NCBI GenBank assembly: GCA_947500415.1
Contig: CANMRT010000004.1
Location: forward strand, 1-64,000
Direction: 5' to 3'
Length of the DNA: 64,000 bases
Source: an uncultured Roseicyclus sp.
GTDB lineage: Bacteria; Pseudomonadota; Alphaproteobacteria; Rhodobacterales; Rhodobacteraceae
Shown here: positions 8,893 through 17,484 of the stretch, one piece after another
Layout of the letters: each line of letters begins with the position of its first letter
Position numbering within the stretch: position 1 is the first letter of the stretch
The notes under the pieces: generated by a model
The model's input: only the letters and a program-made list of their open reading frames with translations
Told to the model about the DNA's origin: nothing
The model's database searches: none
Made by a program: the position numbers and the translations under genes

Positions 8893-8981
8893 CCCATCAG
8901 GCGGGCCATGTTCTGTGCTTCCACGGCGCGACGCGCTTGCGCGAGGCCCGAGATGCGGTGTTTGATTTGAGTAAAGAGCAT
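8871..8981 (-). CDS. microprotein, 36 residues, third of a cluster
   Basis: Reading from ATG 8981 gives MLFTQIKHRISGLAQARRAV and a C-terminus NMARLMGYLGALR, ended by TGA at 8871. It is a basic, amphipathic helix with no Cys. The segment LAQARRAVEA resembles IAQARAERRA of the next upstream small gene. The stop overlaps the 3' end of the exporter gene by 22 bp. No strong Shine-Dalgarno is visible. Evidence that it is a gene is similarity to its neighbours and its position; function unknown. Confidence 0.5.
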   Translation of the reverse strand: MLFTQIKHRISGLAQARRAVEAQNMARLMGYLGALR

Positions 8982-9077
8982 TTTAAGCGTTCTTTCATTA
9001 CGGTGAGTCAATCAGATAACGGAGCGTCCGCATACACCGCCGCCACGCGCCATCCAATTGCTGTTTCGGAATGGCTG

Positions 9078-9221
9078 CTATTTGCTGGCTGCAATCCCGC
9101 CATCGAACTCTCGGCGGCGAAGGTTCAGACCAGCCCAGAACTTGCGCACCGCCGCGCGCCGCTCGGCACGAGCTTGGGCGATCACCTTCTGGAACGTCTC
9201 GTCACAATAGAACTCGTACAT
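9078..9221 (-). CDS. microprotein, 47 residues, second of a cluster
   Basis: The product starts MYEFYCDETFQKVIAQARAE and continues with an Arg-rich helix containing FWAGLNLRR. ATG 9221 has AAGGAAG nine bases upstream, a good ribosome site, which picks this start over an upstream in-frame ATG. It shares the pattern K-x-I-A-x-A-R/H-x-E-R, a Trp and a terminal RR with the small gene at 9324-9443. A single basic helix suggests RNA, protein or membrane binding, but no function is known to me. Confidence 0.65.
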   Translation of the reverse strand: MYEFYCDETFQKVIAQARAERRAAVRKFWAGLNLRRREFDGGIAASK

Positions 9222-9323
9222 GATGCTCGCTTCCTTGATTAATTGGCTTTGCGATAGATGTAGGAAGCACATGCCCGGATGAGTATTGCCATTTCTGCAA
9301 CCCTGCATCCCACCAGATCAGGT

Positions 9324-9443
9324 TCAGCGACGGCCGGTCAGAAAACTCCAAACCTCGCCAAGGATCTTGCCCCTTTCTTCATGGGCGCGGGCGATGGCTT
9401 TGCGTGTATCTGTGCGGGTTGTGTTGTCGAAGATCATGGTCAT
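9324..9443 (-). CDS. microprotein, 39 residues, first of a cluster
   Basis: ATG 9443 opens MTMIFDNTTRTDTRKAIARA and the protein ends EVWSFLTGRR before TGA at 9324. RKAIARAHEERG and WSFLTGRR align with QKVIAQARAERRA and WAGLNLRR of the next gene downstream, so the two look paralogous. A second in-frame ATG lies two codons in. The gene faces away from the LysR-type regulator gene that starts 102 bp further on and could share its control region. Confidence 0.6.
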   Translation of the reverse strand: MTMIFDNTTRTDTRKAIARAHEERGKILGEVWSFLTGRR

Positions 9444-9544
9444 ACCTCTTGGGTCAGCGTTTCGTTGATCCAGATATGCGCCCCGGTCCGATTTTCCGCA
9501 AACGAGACTTTCCCTCGCTTCAGTTAAGAGATACTTGATCGAGT

Positions 9545-10492
9545 ATGACAGATCGCCTTCCGCCCCTCACCGCCCTCCGCGCCTTCGACGCCGCCGCCCG
9601 CCACATGAGCTTTTCCAAGGCAGCGGCCGAATTGAACGTCACGCCCGCCGCCCTCTCCTTTCAGATCAAGTCGCTGGAAGAGCATCTGGAGGCCCCGCTT
9701 TTCCGCCGTCTCAACCGCGCGGTTGAGCTCACCGACGCGGGCCGCGCCTTGGCGCCCGGGGCCGCTGACGGCTTCACCGCACTCTCTGCCGCTTGGCGCG
9801 CCGCGCGCCGCACCGTTGACCAGTCCACGCTCACTGTCACCGCAGGCCCGGCCTTCACCGCCAAATGGCTAGCCCCGCGCCTTTTCGACTTCGCGCAAGA
9901 TCATCCCGGAATCGAGCTTCGCTTCTCTGCCACGCTCCGCCTGATGGATTTCACCCGCGACGATGTCGACGTAGCGATCCGCTTCGGCTTCCCACGTGAG
10001 GAGGAGGGGCTGTTTTCCCGCCCCATCATCAGCGAATGGATGACGCCGATGATGAGCCCTGCCCTGGCCGAGCAATTCCCGGAGCCCTCCGATCTCGCCC
10101 GCGCGCCGCTTTTGCATCAGGACGATACTCGCAACTTCACCCCCGCCTTTGACTGGCCCGCGTGGTTTCGCGCGGCCAAACTGCCGCCCCGCTTCGCGTC
10201 TGGCGCGCGGTTCAGCCAGGCCGATCATGCGCTCGACGCAGCGGTGGCGGGGGGCGGTGTTGTACTGGCGCGCGCCTCACTGGCGGAACGTGATATCCGC
10301 GAAGGCCGTCTGGTTATGCCCTACAAGCTCGCACTGACGACGCAGGCGCATTACCGCTTCGTCTGCCCGGAAGGCGCAGAAAACCGCCCGCAAGTCAGCG
10401 CATTTCTAGAGTGGTTGAGCGCCGAAACCGCGACGCTCAAGCAGTTGGGGGAAGGTATGTCCTTCGTGGACGCTGCCGAGGTGGCTGAGTAG
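9545..10492 (+). CDS. LysR-family transcriptional regulator, GcvA-like
   Basis: The 315-residue protein has an N-terminal winged helix-turn-helix (about residues 5-65: LTALRAFDAAARHMSFSKAA, then LNVTPAALSFQIKSLEE) and a C-terminal periplasmic-binding-protein-like effector domain. The opening PPLTALRAFDAAARH and PLFRRLNRAVELTDAG are typical of the GcvA subgroup. LysR regulators usually control a divergent gene; here the divergent genes are the three microprotein genes, whose first member starts 102 bp away, which makes them the nearest candidate targets. The effector is unknown. Confidence 0.88.
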   Translation: MTDRLPPLTALRAFDAAARHMSFSKAAAELNVTPAALSFQIKSLEEHLEAPLFRRLNRAVELTDAGRALAPGAADGFTALSAAWRAARRTVDQSTLTVTAGPAFTAKWLAPRLFDFAQDHPGIELRFSATLRLMDFTRDDVDVAIRFGFPREEEGLFSRPIISEWMTPMMSPALAEQFPEPSDLARAPLLHQDDTRNFTPAFDWPAWFRAAKLPPRFASGARFSQADHALDAAVAGGGVVLARASLAERDIREGRLVMPYKLALTTQAHYRFVCPEGAENRPQVSAFLEWLSAETATLKQLGEGMSFVDAAEVAE

Positions 10493-10513
10493 CGCCCCGT
10501 CAGCGCCGTCGCA

Positions 10514-10678
10514 TCAGCTGTCCAGCCGCGCGATTTCTTCCTTAAGCCTCAGCTTTTCTTTCTTGAGCTCTCGGATTATCAAATCGTCCGTTGCCGGGCT
10601 CCGTTGTTGTTCCTCGACCTGGGTCGAGAGGGTGGCGTGCTTCTTCTTGAGTTCCTGAAGATGGGCGCCTAGCGACAT
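10514..10678 (-). CDS. YdcH/DUF465-like coiled-coil protein
   Basis: A 54-residue protein, starting MSLGAHLQELKKKHATLSTQ, is a Lys/Glu-rich helical hairpin of the DUF465 (YdcH/SlyX-like) type: helix, a short SPATDD turn, then LIIRELKKEKLRLKEEIARL. AGGAG stands six bases before the ATG. Such proteins are small soluble coiled coils; function is not established. It ends about 20 bp behind the convergent LysR gene. A CtrA-type sequence lies about 110 bp upstream of its start. Confidence 0.82.
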   Translation of the reverse strand: MSLGAHLQELKKKHATLSTQVEEQQRSPATDDLIIRELKKEKLRLKEEIARLDS

Positions 10679-10785
10679 ATGAGTCTCCTCTCGTTATGGA
10701 ATGTGAACGTCGAAAGTGCAGCACAAAACAGGCTTCATGTCACGTCCGACGAGGCCGTCCGATAAAAAGCTTGGCATTAAACGGG

Positions 10786-10801
10786 TTAATCGAATGTTAA
10801 C
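10786..10801. promoter_or_regulatory. candidate CtrA-binding site
   Basis: TTAA (10786-10789), a 7-bp spacer and TTAAC (10797-10801) match the CtrA consensus TTAA-N7-TTAAC. A further TTAA lies at 10777-10780. The site overlaps the last codons of the methyltransferase gene and lies 108-123 bp upstream of the YdcH-like gene start, the nearest gene it could drive. Confidence 0.45.
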
Positions 10802-11514
10802 GGCGCGCCATCGCGCAAGACGGCCCGCGCTGTTGCGGAATAGTCATCCCCATCGCGCAAATGCTCGGCGCCTTCATGTATAAGAAACGGCGCCAAGAGC
10901 CGAAACGCCCCGCGCGCGCCCTTCCGCGCCTGGATGAGCACGCGCCCCGCCGCACGACCTTCCCGCGACGCCAAAGGCAAGACCGTGACCGACCCGAACC
11001 CCTCCAGCGCAGCCAGCACTTCCGGCAACCGTTCCGCCAGGTGGATCATCGTCAGCCATCCGCCGGGCTTTAGCCGCGCCTTGGCCACCGCCCCCCAAAT
11101 CGCCAACGGCGTCTCTTCGCGAAACGCTGCCTCTCGCCCTGCATCCTCCGCAGCCGTCCCAGCACCGGGAATCAAATACGGCGGATTGGCGATGACATGA
11201 TCGAACGACATCTGCCGAAGGTTCTCCGGCAAATCCGCCAGATCCGCTTCCACGACATCCACACCGTTTCGCCGCGCCAGCTCCGCATAGGCCACCTGCC
11301 GCTCCACACCCGTCACATGAACATCAACCCGCACGGCCAGGCACAGGGCCGCCACGCCGACCCCGCAGCCCAATTCCAACACCCGCTCCCCCGCTTTCGC
11401 AGGGCAGGCAGCTGCCAGAAACACCGGATCCGTCGCCGCGCGGTAGCCGTCCTTGGGCTGCCACGCTTGCACGCGCCCACCCAGAAAACCGTCCCGCGTC
11501 AGCCCGTCCGTCAC
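10786..11514 (-). CDS. TrmN6-like methyltransferase (tRNA1Val adenine-N6)
   Basis: The 242-residue protein is a class I SAM methyltransferase: motif I VLELGCGVGVAALCLA, the acidic loop VTGVERQ, and the catalytic NPPY in VIANPPYLIPG, which marks N6-adenine or N5-glutamine methylases. The N-terminus (DGFLGGRVQAWQPKDGYRAATDPVFLAAA) fits the TrmN6/YfiC group, which modifies A37 of tRNA1(Val). Assignment to that tRNA is by family. The start ATG overlaps the stop of the DUF2007 gene by 4 bp, so the two are translationally coupled. Confidence 0.85.
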   Translation of the reverse strand: MTDGLTRDGFLGGRVQAWQPKDGYRAATDPVFLAAACPAKAGERVLELGCGVGVAALCLAVRVDVHVTGVERQVAYAELARRNGVDVVEADLADLPENLRQMSFDHVIANPPYLIPGAGTAAEDAGREAAFREETPLAIWGAVAKARLKPGGWLTMIHLAERLPEVLAALEGFGSVTVLPLASREGRAAGRVLIQARKGARGAFRLLAPFLIHEGAEHLRDGDDYSATARAVLRDGAPLTFD

Positions 11515-11726
11515 TCACTCACCGGTAGATCGTTATCCCGCAGCGCCACGCGCGCCGCATCCGCATCCTCACGCCGCACAAGCAGGCGGCGCGGCAATAT
11601 GCCGATGCTGCCTTCCAGCGCGCTCATATGGACGTCCATCTCGAACACCTCTATATCCTCGCCGGACAGAAGGGCCGAGGCAAAGGCAATTACAGTCGGG
11701 TCGTTGCTGCGCAGAACTTCAAGCAT
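11511..11726 (-). CDS. DUF2007 domain protein
   Basis: A 71-residue protein, MLEVLRSNDPTVIAFASALL onwards, matches the DUF2007 layout: an opening strand-helix with LRSNDP, then SGEDIEVFEMDVHMS and a C-terminal LPRRLLVRREDADAARVALRD. The fold is a small ferredoxin-like/PII-like domain; function unknown. It starts 51 bp from the divergent polyprenyl synthase gene and its stop overlaps the methyltransferase start by ATGA. A much longer frame upstream on the same strand is only the antisense of the synthase gene. Confidence 0.85.
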   Translation of the reverse strand: MLEVLRSNDPTVIAFASALLSGEDIEVFEMDVHMSALEGSIGILPRRLLVRREDADAARVALRDNDLPVSE

Positions 11727-11777
11727 ATCCGTCAGGTAAGCAGCCAAAGGCCGGATGTCGAGACGGGGGAGAACACC

Positions 11778-12791
11778 ATGAGCCTGGATCACGCCGCAGC
11801 CAAACCGCATGAGCGTCTCAGCGCCCTGCTGGCCGATGACCTTGCTGGCGTGAACGCCCTCATCCGCGACCGCATGTCTTCCGAGCACGCCCCGCGTATC
11901 CCTGAAGTCACGGCCCATCTCGTCGAAGCCGGTGGCAAACGGGTCCGTCCCATGCTCACACTCGCCTGCGCGCGGCTCTGTGGCTACGCGGGCGACGATC
12001 ATGTGAAGCTTGCCGCTACGGTCGAGTTCATCCACACCGCCACACTGCTCCACGATGACGTCGTTGACGAAAGCGAAAAACGGCGCGGGCGGCCGACGGC
12101 GAACCTGCTCTGGGACAACAAGTCGAGCGTTCTGGTCGGCGACTACCTCTTCGCCCGCGCGTTCCAGTTGATGGTCGAACCGGGCTCGCTCCGCGTCCTT
12201 TCCATCCTGTCCAACGCAGCCGCCACGATTGCCGAAGGCGAAGTCCTGCAACTCTCCGCCGCTATGAACATCGACACGACGGAAGCCACCTACCTTCAGG
12301 TCATCCGCGGAAAGACCGCCGCCCTGTTTGAGGCCGCCTGCGAAGTCGGCGGTGTGATCTCCAACAGCGACGAGGCCATCACCCGCGCCCTTGCCGCTTA
12401 CGGTGACGGCCTCGGCGTGGCCTTCCAGATGGCCGATGACCTGCTCGATTGGGGCGGCGTTGATGCCGCAAGCGCGGGCACGCTCGACAAAAACATCGGT
12501 GACGATTTCCGCGAACGAAAGCTGACCCTGCCCGTGATCCGTGCCATAGCAGCCGCCGACGACACCGAGCGCGCCTTTTGGGCCCGGACTATCGCCAAAG
12601 GTGACCAGCGCGAAGATGATCTGGAGGAAGCCCTGCGCCTTCTCACGACCCACGGCACGCTGGCCCAGACCCGGGATGAGGCCAACGCCCACGTCGCCCG
12701 GGCCAAGGCGGCCCTCGCCGATCTACCTGACGATCCGATCCGTGAAATGCTGTCCGATCTGGCCGATTACGTGGTGGCCCGGCTAAACTAA
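11778..12791 (+). CDS. long-chain polyprenyl diphosphate synthase
   Basis: The enzyme extends farnesyl or geranylgeranyl diphosphate with isopentenyl units to build the ubiquinone side chain. The 337-residue protein has the first Asp-rich motif LLHDDVVDE (Asp93, 94, 97) and the second QMADDLLDW (Asp220, 221, 224). A small Ala at position 88, five residues before the first motif, leaves room for a long chain, as in octa- and decaprenyl synthases; most Rhodobacterales make ubiquinone-10, so decaprenyl is likely. ATG 11778 follows GGGGGAG. Its stop overlaps the convergent ispE stop by 4 bp. Confidence 0.92.
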   Translation: MSLDHAAAKPHERLSALLADDLAGVNALIRDRMSSEHAPRIPEVTAHLVEAGGKRVRPMLTLACARLCGYAGDDHVKLAATVEFIHTATLLHDDVVDESEKRRGRPTANLLWDNKSSVLVGDYLFARAFQLMVEPGSLRVLSILSNAAATIAEGEVLQLSAAMNIDTTEATYLQVIRGKTAALFEAACEVGGVISNSDEAITRALAAYGDGLGVAFQMADDLLDWGGVDAASAGTLDKNIGDDFRERKLTLPVIRAIAAADDTERAFWARTIAKGDQREDDLEEALRLLTTHGTLAQTRDEANAHVARAKAALADLPDDPIREMLSDLADYVVARLN

Positions 12792-13579
12792 CGCAGCACC
12801 TCTGCCGCTTCAGACCACCACTCCTCCGGCATCGCTGCCGCAGCCGCCCGCGCAGCGCTCTCCGCCTCGAACAGCCCAAAACACGTCGCACCAGACCCAC
12901 TCATCCGCGCAAACGCGCATCCCGGCGCGGTGCTCAATCGCTCCAACACCTCGCCGATGACTGGCTGCATCCTCTGCGCAGGGGCCTGCATGTCATTCCG
13001 CGTCTTACCGAGCCACGCGATGAAGCTGCCAAAATCGGCCCACTCCGGCTCCGACATACCGCCGTTCTCAACGCTTTCCATCGCGCCGAACACCGCCCCC
13101 GTGGGCACCTCAACCCCGGGGTTCACCAGCACGATCCAAATCTGCGGCAGCTCCGGCACATCCTCCAGCATCTCGCCGATCCCCCGCATCCGCGCGGGCG
13201 TGCCCCGCACACAGACGGGCACATCGGCGCCCAGCACCTCACTGCCTTCCACAGCGCCACCGAGCGCCCGCAACACCGCCGCCGCGTCAGCAGAACCGCC
13301 ACCGATCCCCGCCGCATGGGGCAGGTGTTTCTCCAACTCAATCTCGACGGAGGCGCCAAGCTGCTTTGCGGCCTTCCAGACAATGTTGCGACTGTCCCAC
13401 GGCACACCCTCGGACCTCGGCCCGGTCACGCGCAACGCCAATTCAGGCCCCTCTCGCAGGCTCAGCCAATCCCCCACACCGGCAAACACAACCAGCGAGT
13501 CGAGCAGATGAAAATCATCCGCCCGCCGCCCGGTCACATGCAGCGCAAGATTGACTTTGGCCGGCGCGAAAACCCTCAC
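12788..13579 (-). CDS. ispE: 4-diphosphocytidyl-2-C-methyl-D-erythritol kinase
   Basis: IspE phosphorylates CDP-methylerythritol with ATP in the non-mevalonate isoprenoid pathway. The 263-residue protein is a GHMP kinase: FAPAKVNLALHVTGRR at the N-terminus with the conserved Lys, the ATP loop LPHAAGIGGGSADAAA, and the C-terminal MSGSGATCFGLF motif. It is a little shorter than many homologues. Its start overlaps the TPR gene stop by ATGA. The neighbouring polyprenyl synthase uses the isopentenyl diphosphate this pathway makes. Confidence 0.95.
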   Translation of the reverse strand: MRVFAPAKVNLALHVTGRRADDFHLLDSLVVFAGVGDWLSLREGPELALRVTGPRSEGVPWDSRNIVWKAAKQLGASVEIELEKHLPHAAGIGGGSADAAAVLRALGGAVEGSEVLGADVPVCVRGTPARMRGIGEMLEDVPELPQIWIVLVNPGVEVPTGAVFGAMESVENGGMSEPEWADFGSFIAWLGKTRNDMQAPAQRMQPVIGEVLERLSTAPGCAFARMSGSGATCFGLFEAESAARAAAAAMPEEWWSEAAEVLR

Positions 13580-15258
13580 TGGGCCTCGCCCACACCGCCT
13601 TCCTCTTCGAGAACGACTTCCAGCCCGACTTCCAGCTTGCGCCGGATCCGTTCGGCCTCAACCTCATCGTCAGGGTCAAAGCTCAGCGCGCGATGCCATT
13701 GGAACTCCGCCTCGCGGTAACGGCCCACCATCCAGTAGACGTCGCCAAGGTGATCGTTGAGGATCCAGTCGTTCGGTTCCAACTCCACCGCGCGCTCCAT
13801 CGGCGCAACCGCTTCATCGAACCGGCCAAGGCGGTAGTATACCCAGCCAAGACTATCGACGATATAGCCGCTTTCGGGCCGCGCGGCGACAGCACGCTGG
13901 ATCATGTCGAGCGCTTCGTCAAAGTTCCGGCGCTGCTCAACCAGAGAATAGCCCAGGTAGTTCAAGACGTTAGGCTGTTCCGGGTTCAACTCCAATGCAC
14001 GACGGAAATCGGCCTCGGCAGGTGGCCAATCATCCAGCTGATGATAAGAAATCGCGCGGGCATAGTGGATGAACCAATACCGCGGCAGGTCCGCATCCAC
14101 GAGCTCCAGAACGTTCGTGTAGGCCTCAACCGCCCCCTCAAACATCTCGTTGCGCCGTAGGATGTCGCCATAGGACGCCTGAAGTGAGGCCAACTCCGGG
14201 CGCGCCTCAACCAGTGCCGCAAGCGTCGTGATCGCCTCTTCGCTTTGACCTATCTCTTCCAGCGCACCGGCGCGGCCCATCTGCGCTTCGATGTAATTCG
14301 CATCGGTCTCAGGCACGGCAGCGAATGTCGTGGCAGCGAGCTCATGCTGCCCGTCCTCGCCCATCAATTCACCGGCCAGCAGCACCGCATCGGTGTGGCT
14401 TGGATCAATCCCCCGTGCCGCCTGCGTCATCAGAAGCGGCAAGGTCCGGTTGCGGTCCCCGGACAACAACTGCGCCACGGTGAAGAACACTTCCGCCACG
14501 CCGTCCTGCGCGCTCACGACAAAATCGTACGGCGCCTCCGCCCCGCTGCCGATCTCGGCCTGCAACGCCAGAAGCCCCGGGTCAGGCACCGCCTGCGTGT
14601 AGCTGTCCAACAGGTCCAGCGCTTCACCGCGTAGTCCAAGCTGCACCATGATTTGCGCTCGCGCCCGCACGACCCGCTCGGTGTTGGTGATCTCCACACC
14701 ACTTTCGCCCGACAGGATCACATTCGCCGCTTCGAAATCGCCCACAGCCGCCCGCGCCAACGCCAGGTGCAACGCCGCCAATTCCTCCAGTCCACGCTCG
14801 CTGGCCAAAGCCTCAAACGTTTCAACAGCGCCCGACATATCGCCCTGGCCGAACGTCAGCCATGCCCGCGCCAGATCGTCAGCCAGCGGGCCGGGGCCAT
14901 CACCGGCCTCGATCATTGCAATCGCTTGATCTAGCCTGTCCTCAGCCACATGGCGAACAAAGCGGACCAGTTCCACCAGCTCCTGCCCATCGGCATCGGC
15001 AGGCAAGGTTTCGGCAATCTGCGCCGCGCGCTCCCATTCCGCGAGGGAGGCATGGGCAAACACCGCATTCGAAATCAGGAAGGCATTTCCAGGATCAAGC
15101 TCAAGCGCGCGATCAAAATAGGTCGCCGCCTCTTCGTGGTTTCCGGAAATCGCCGCAGATCGCGCCGCAAGGTAGGACCCAGCCAGCCCATCGGCCAGCG
15201 CCGGCGTCGCCAACCCCGCCAAAAGGGCAAGGGCGGTCAAAGATCGTGTGAAGGCCAT
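13576..15258 (-). CDS. secreted tetratricopeptide-repeat protein
   Basis: The 560-residue product starts MAFTRSLTALALLAGLATPALA, a signal peptide cleaved after ALA, and is otherwise built of TPR helices. The clearest repeats are near the C-terminus: ALELNPEQPNVLNYLGYSLV, then AVAARPESGYIVDSLGWVYY, then AVELEPNDWILNDHLGDVYW. ATG 15258 has AAGGAG upstream. Such proteins act as periplasmic or outer-membrane-associated scaffolds. It sits between ETF-QO (77 bp upstream) and ispE (overlapping), an arrangement I associate with Rhodobacterales; a direct link to either is not shown. Confidence 0.85.
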   Translation of the reverse strand: MAFTRSLTALALLAGLATPALADGLAGSYLAARSAAISGNHEEAATYFDRALELDPGNAFLISNAVFAHASLAEWERAAQIAETLPADADGQELVELVRFVRHVAEDRLDQAIAMIEAGDGPGPLADDLARAWLTFGQGDMSGAVETFEALASERGLEELAALHLALARAAVGDFEAANVILSGESGVEITNTERVVRARAQIMVQLGLRGEALDLLDSYTQAVPDPGLLALQAEIGSGAEAPYDFVVSAQDGVAEVFFTVAQLLSGDRNRTLPLLMTQAARGIDPSHTDAVLLAGELMGEDGQHELAATTFAAVPETDANYIEAQMGRAGALEEIGQSEEAITTLAALVEARPELASLQASYGDILRRNEMFEGAVEAYTNVLELVDADLPRYWFIHYARAISYHQLDDWPPAEADFRRALELNPEQPNVLNYLGYSLVEQRRNFDEALDMIQRAVAARPESGYIVDSLGWVYYRLGRFDEAVAPMERAVELEPNDWILNDHLGDVYWMVGRYREAEFQWHRALSFDPDDEVEAERIRRKLEVGLEVVLEEEGGVGEAQ

Positions 15259-15335
15259 AGGCGGTGCTCTCCTTGGAAGCGCGGCGTTGTCGCAAAGACT
15301 AGGCCGCACCCCCGGGAAGGGCAATCGCAGGTCAC

Positions 15336-16985
15336 TTACATGTTAGGATAATTCGGCCCGTCGCCGCCCTGGGGCACCGTCCAGTTGATGTTCTGGCTCG
15401 GATCCTTGATGTCACAGGTCTTGCAGTGCACGCAGTTCTGGAAATTGATCTGGAAGCGCGGGTCTTTGCCCTCCTCCTCGATCACCTCGTAAACACCCGC
15501 CGGGCAATACCGCTGCGCAGGCTCCGCAAATTCAGGCAGGTTCACCGCAATCGGAATGCTCGGGTCCTTCAGCTTTAAGTGCGCAGGCTGGCTTTCCTCG
15601 TGGTTGGTGAAGGAATAGCTCACATTCGTCAGCCGATCGAAGGACAGCTTGCCATCGGGCTTGGGATATTCAATCGGGTTCCATCGCGCGGCCTTCTGCG
15701 TCGCGTCCGCGTCCGACTTGCCATGGCCCTTGGTGCCAAACAGCGAGAAACCAATGGTGTTGGTCCACATGTCGAACCCACCCAGACCAAGCGCGCCCAA
15801 CACACCGTTGTTGGATTGGAACGGCTTCACATTGCGCACCTTGTAAAGGTCTTTGCCCACCGGCCCTTCACGTAGCGCGGTGTTGTAGTCGACCAACTCA
15901 TCGCTGGCACGTCCCTCACCGATCGCAGCAAACGCGGCCTCAGCCGCCGCAATCCCCGACAGCATCGCATTATGGTTGCCCTTGATCCGCGGCACATTCA
16001 CCAGCCCCACGGAGCAGCCCAACAGCGCCCCACCGGGGAAGCACGCCTTTGGCATCGCCTGCCAGCCGCCCTGGGCGATCGCCCGCGCGCCATAGGCCAC
16101 GCGCTTGCCGCCTTCCAGAAGCTCCGCGATCATCGGGTGGTGCTTGAAGCGTTGGAATTCCATGTACGGATACACATGCGGGTTCTGGTAATTCAGCGCC
16201 GTGACCAAACCGATGAACACCTGATTATTCTCGGCGTGATACACGAACGAGCCGCCCGCCGCGTTCTTGCCAAGCGGCCAACCCAGCGAGTGAAAGACCG
16301 AGCCTTCCTTGTGCTTGTCCGGGTCAATCTCCCAGATCTCTTTCATGCCGATGCCGAATTTCTGCGGCTCACTGTCGGCATCCAGGCTGAACTTCTCAAT
16401 CACTTCTTTGGAAAGCGACCCGCGCACGCCTTCGCTCAGGAACACGTACTTACCCAGCAGCTCCATCCCCGGTTCGGTGCCTTCACCGTAAGAGCCATCC
16501 GCCTCCAACCCGAAGACGCCAGCCACAACGCCGCGCACTTCACCGTTCTCACCGTAAACCAGCTCCGAACACGCCATGCCCGGGAAAATCTCAACGCCCA
16601 ACTCTTCGGCCTGCTCCGCCATCCAGCGGCAGACATTGCCCATCGAGACGATGTAATTGCCGTGGTTGTTCATCAGCGGCGGCATCGGAAAGTTGGGGAT
16701 GCGAATGCCGCCCGCCTCGCCCAGCATGTAAAACTTGTCGTCTTTGACCGGCACGTTCAGCGGCGCACCCTTTTCCTTCCAGTCCGGGATCAGCGTGTTC
16801 AAACCCACCGGATCAAGCACGGCGCCAGACAGGATATGCGCCCCAACTTCCGAGCCCTTTTCCAGAACCACGACGTTCAGATCGGCATCCAACTGCTTCA
16901 GCCGAATGGCCGCCGAAAGTCCCGCAGGCCCCGCGCCCACGATGACCACATCGTATTCCATGCTTTCGCGTTCGATCTCGGACAT
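15336..16985 (-). CDS. electron transfer flavoprotein-ubiquinone oxidoreductase
   Basis: ETF-QO passes electrons from acyl-CoA and other dehydrogenases via ETF to ubiquinone at the inner membrane. The 549-residue protein has the FAD motif DVVIVGAGPAGLSAAIRL, the quinone-binding region, and a C-terminal 4Fe-4S cluster motif in CPAGVYEV and CVHCKTCDIKDPSQNINW. Length and order match the family. It is a monotopic membrane enzyme. It runs in the same direction as the TPR protein and ispE and is divergent from the DUF2834 gene. Confidence 0.96.
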   Translation of the reverse strand: MSEIERESMEYDVVIVGAGPAGLSAAIRLKQLDADLNVVVLEKGSEVGAHILSGAVLDPVGLNTLIPDWKEKGAPLNVPVKDDKFYMLGEAGGIRIPNFPMPPLMNNHGNYIVSMGNVCRWMAEQAEELGVEIFPGMACSELVYGENGEVRGVVAGVFGLEADGSYGEGTEPGMELLGKYVFLSEGVRGSLSKEVIEKFSLDADSEPQKFGIGMKEIWEIDPDKHKEGSVFHSLGWPLGKNAAGGSFVYHAENNQVFIGLVTALNYQNPHVYPYMEFQRFKHHPMIAELLEGGKRVAYGARAIAQGGWQAMPKACFPGGALLGCSVGLVNVPRIKGNHNAMLSGIAAAEAAFAAIGEGRASDELVDYNTALREGPVGKDLYKVRNVKPFQSNNGVLGALGLGGFDMWTNTIGFSLFGTKGHGKSDADATQKAARWNPIEYPKPDGKLSFDRLTNVSYSFTNHEESQPAHLKLKDPSIPIAVNLPEFAEPAQRYCPAGVYEVIEEEGKDPRFQINFQNCVHCKTCDIKDPSQNINWTVPQGGDGPNYPNM

Positions 16986-17175
16986 CTGGTGTCATCCCTC
17001 AAGCTGTCATCAGGCCGTCCCAATCGGCCCGGAAATGGCATTTGAATGGGCCTAGCGTGCCCTTACCCTTAAGGTCAATTATGACGCAGTGGCACAAACA
17101 CTTGGTCTGACGATTTGACGCGTCTGGTCTTAGGGGCAAGTGCCGCTATGTCGCGCTTCAAAGGAGTTCTCCCAA

Positions 17176-17484
17176 ATGCTGCGCATTCTCTACTTCGCCC
17201 TGTTCCTGATCGGCCTCTACCCATGGGTCCATTTTTACCGCTGGTTCGAACAGAATGGCTGGGATCTCGGCCCGATGATCGACGCCTGGTACGTGAACGA
17301 GGCGACGACCGGCATCACATGGGACCTCACCATCGCTGCCATGGTTCTGGTGGTCTGGACGATCGCCGAGCTCATCCGCCACCGCGACTGGTGGTTCTTG
17401 CTGGTGGTCCCCGCGACCTTCGGGGTCGGCGTTTCGGCGGGATTGCCGCTGGCGCTGTTTCTGGTGGCGCGACGCGCGGCGTAG
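17176..17484 (+). CDS. DUF2834-like small membrane protein
   Basis: A 102-residue protein from ATG 17176 (AAGGAG nine bases upstream) with three membrane helices: LRILYFALFLIGLYPWVHFY, then DLTIAAMVLVVWTIAELI, then WWFLLVVPATFGVGVSAGLP. The layout and spacing resemble DUF2834 proteins; function unknown. The stop codon abuts the first of the four palindromes that precede lysA, so those repeats are also in its 3' region. Confidence 0.75.
   Translation: MLRILYFALFLIGLYPWVHFYRWFEQNGWDLGPMIDAWYVNEATTGITWDLTIAAMVLVVWTIAELIRHRDWWFLLVVPATFGVGVSAGLPLALFLVARRAA

Noticed and set aside
11727-12692. Upstream extension of the DUF2007 gene to 393 residues
   Set aside because: The extension is antisense to the polyprenyl synthase; only the last 71 residues look like a protein family.
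15972-17045. 357-codon plus-strand frame
   Set aside because: Antisense to ETF-QO, rich in Arg/His, no family features.
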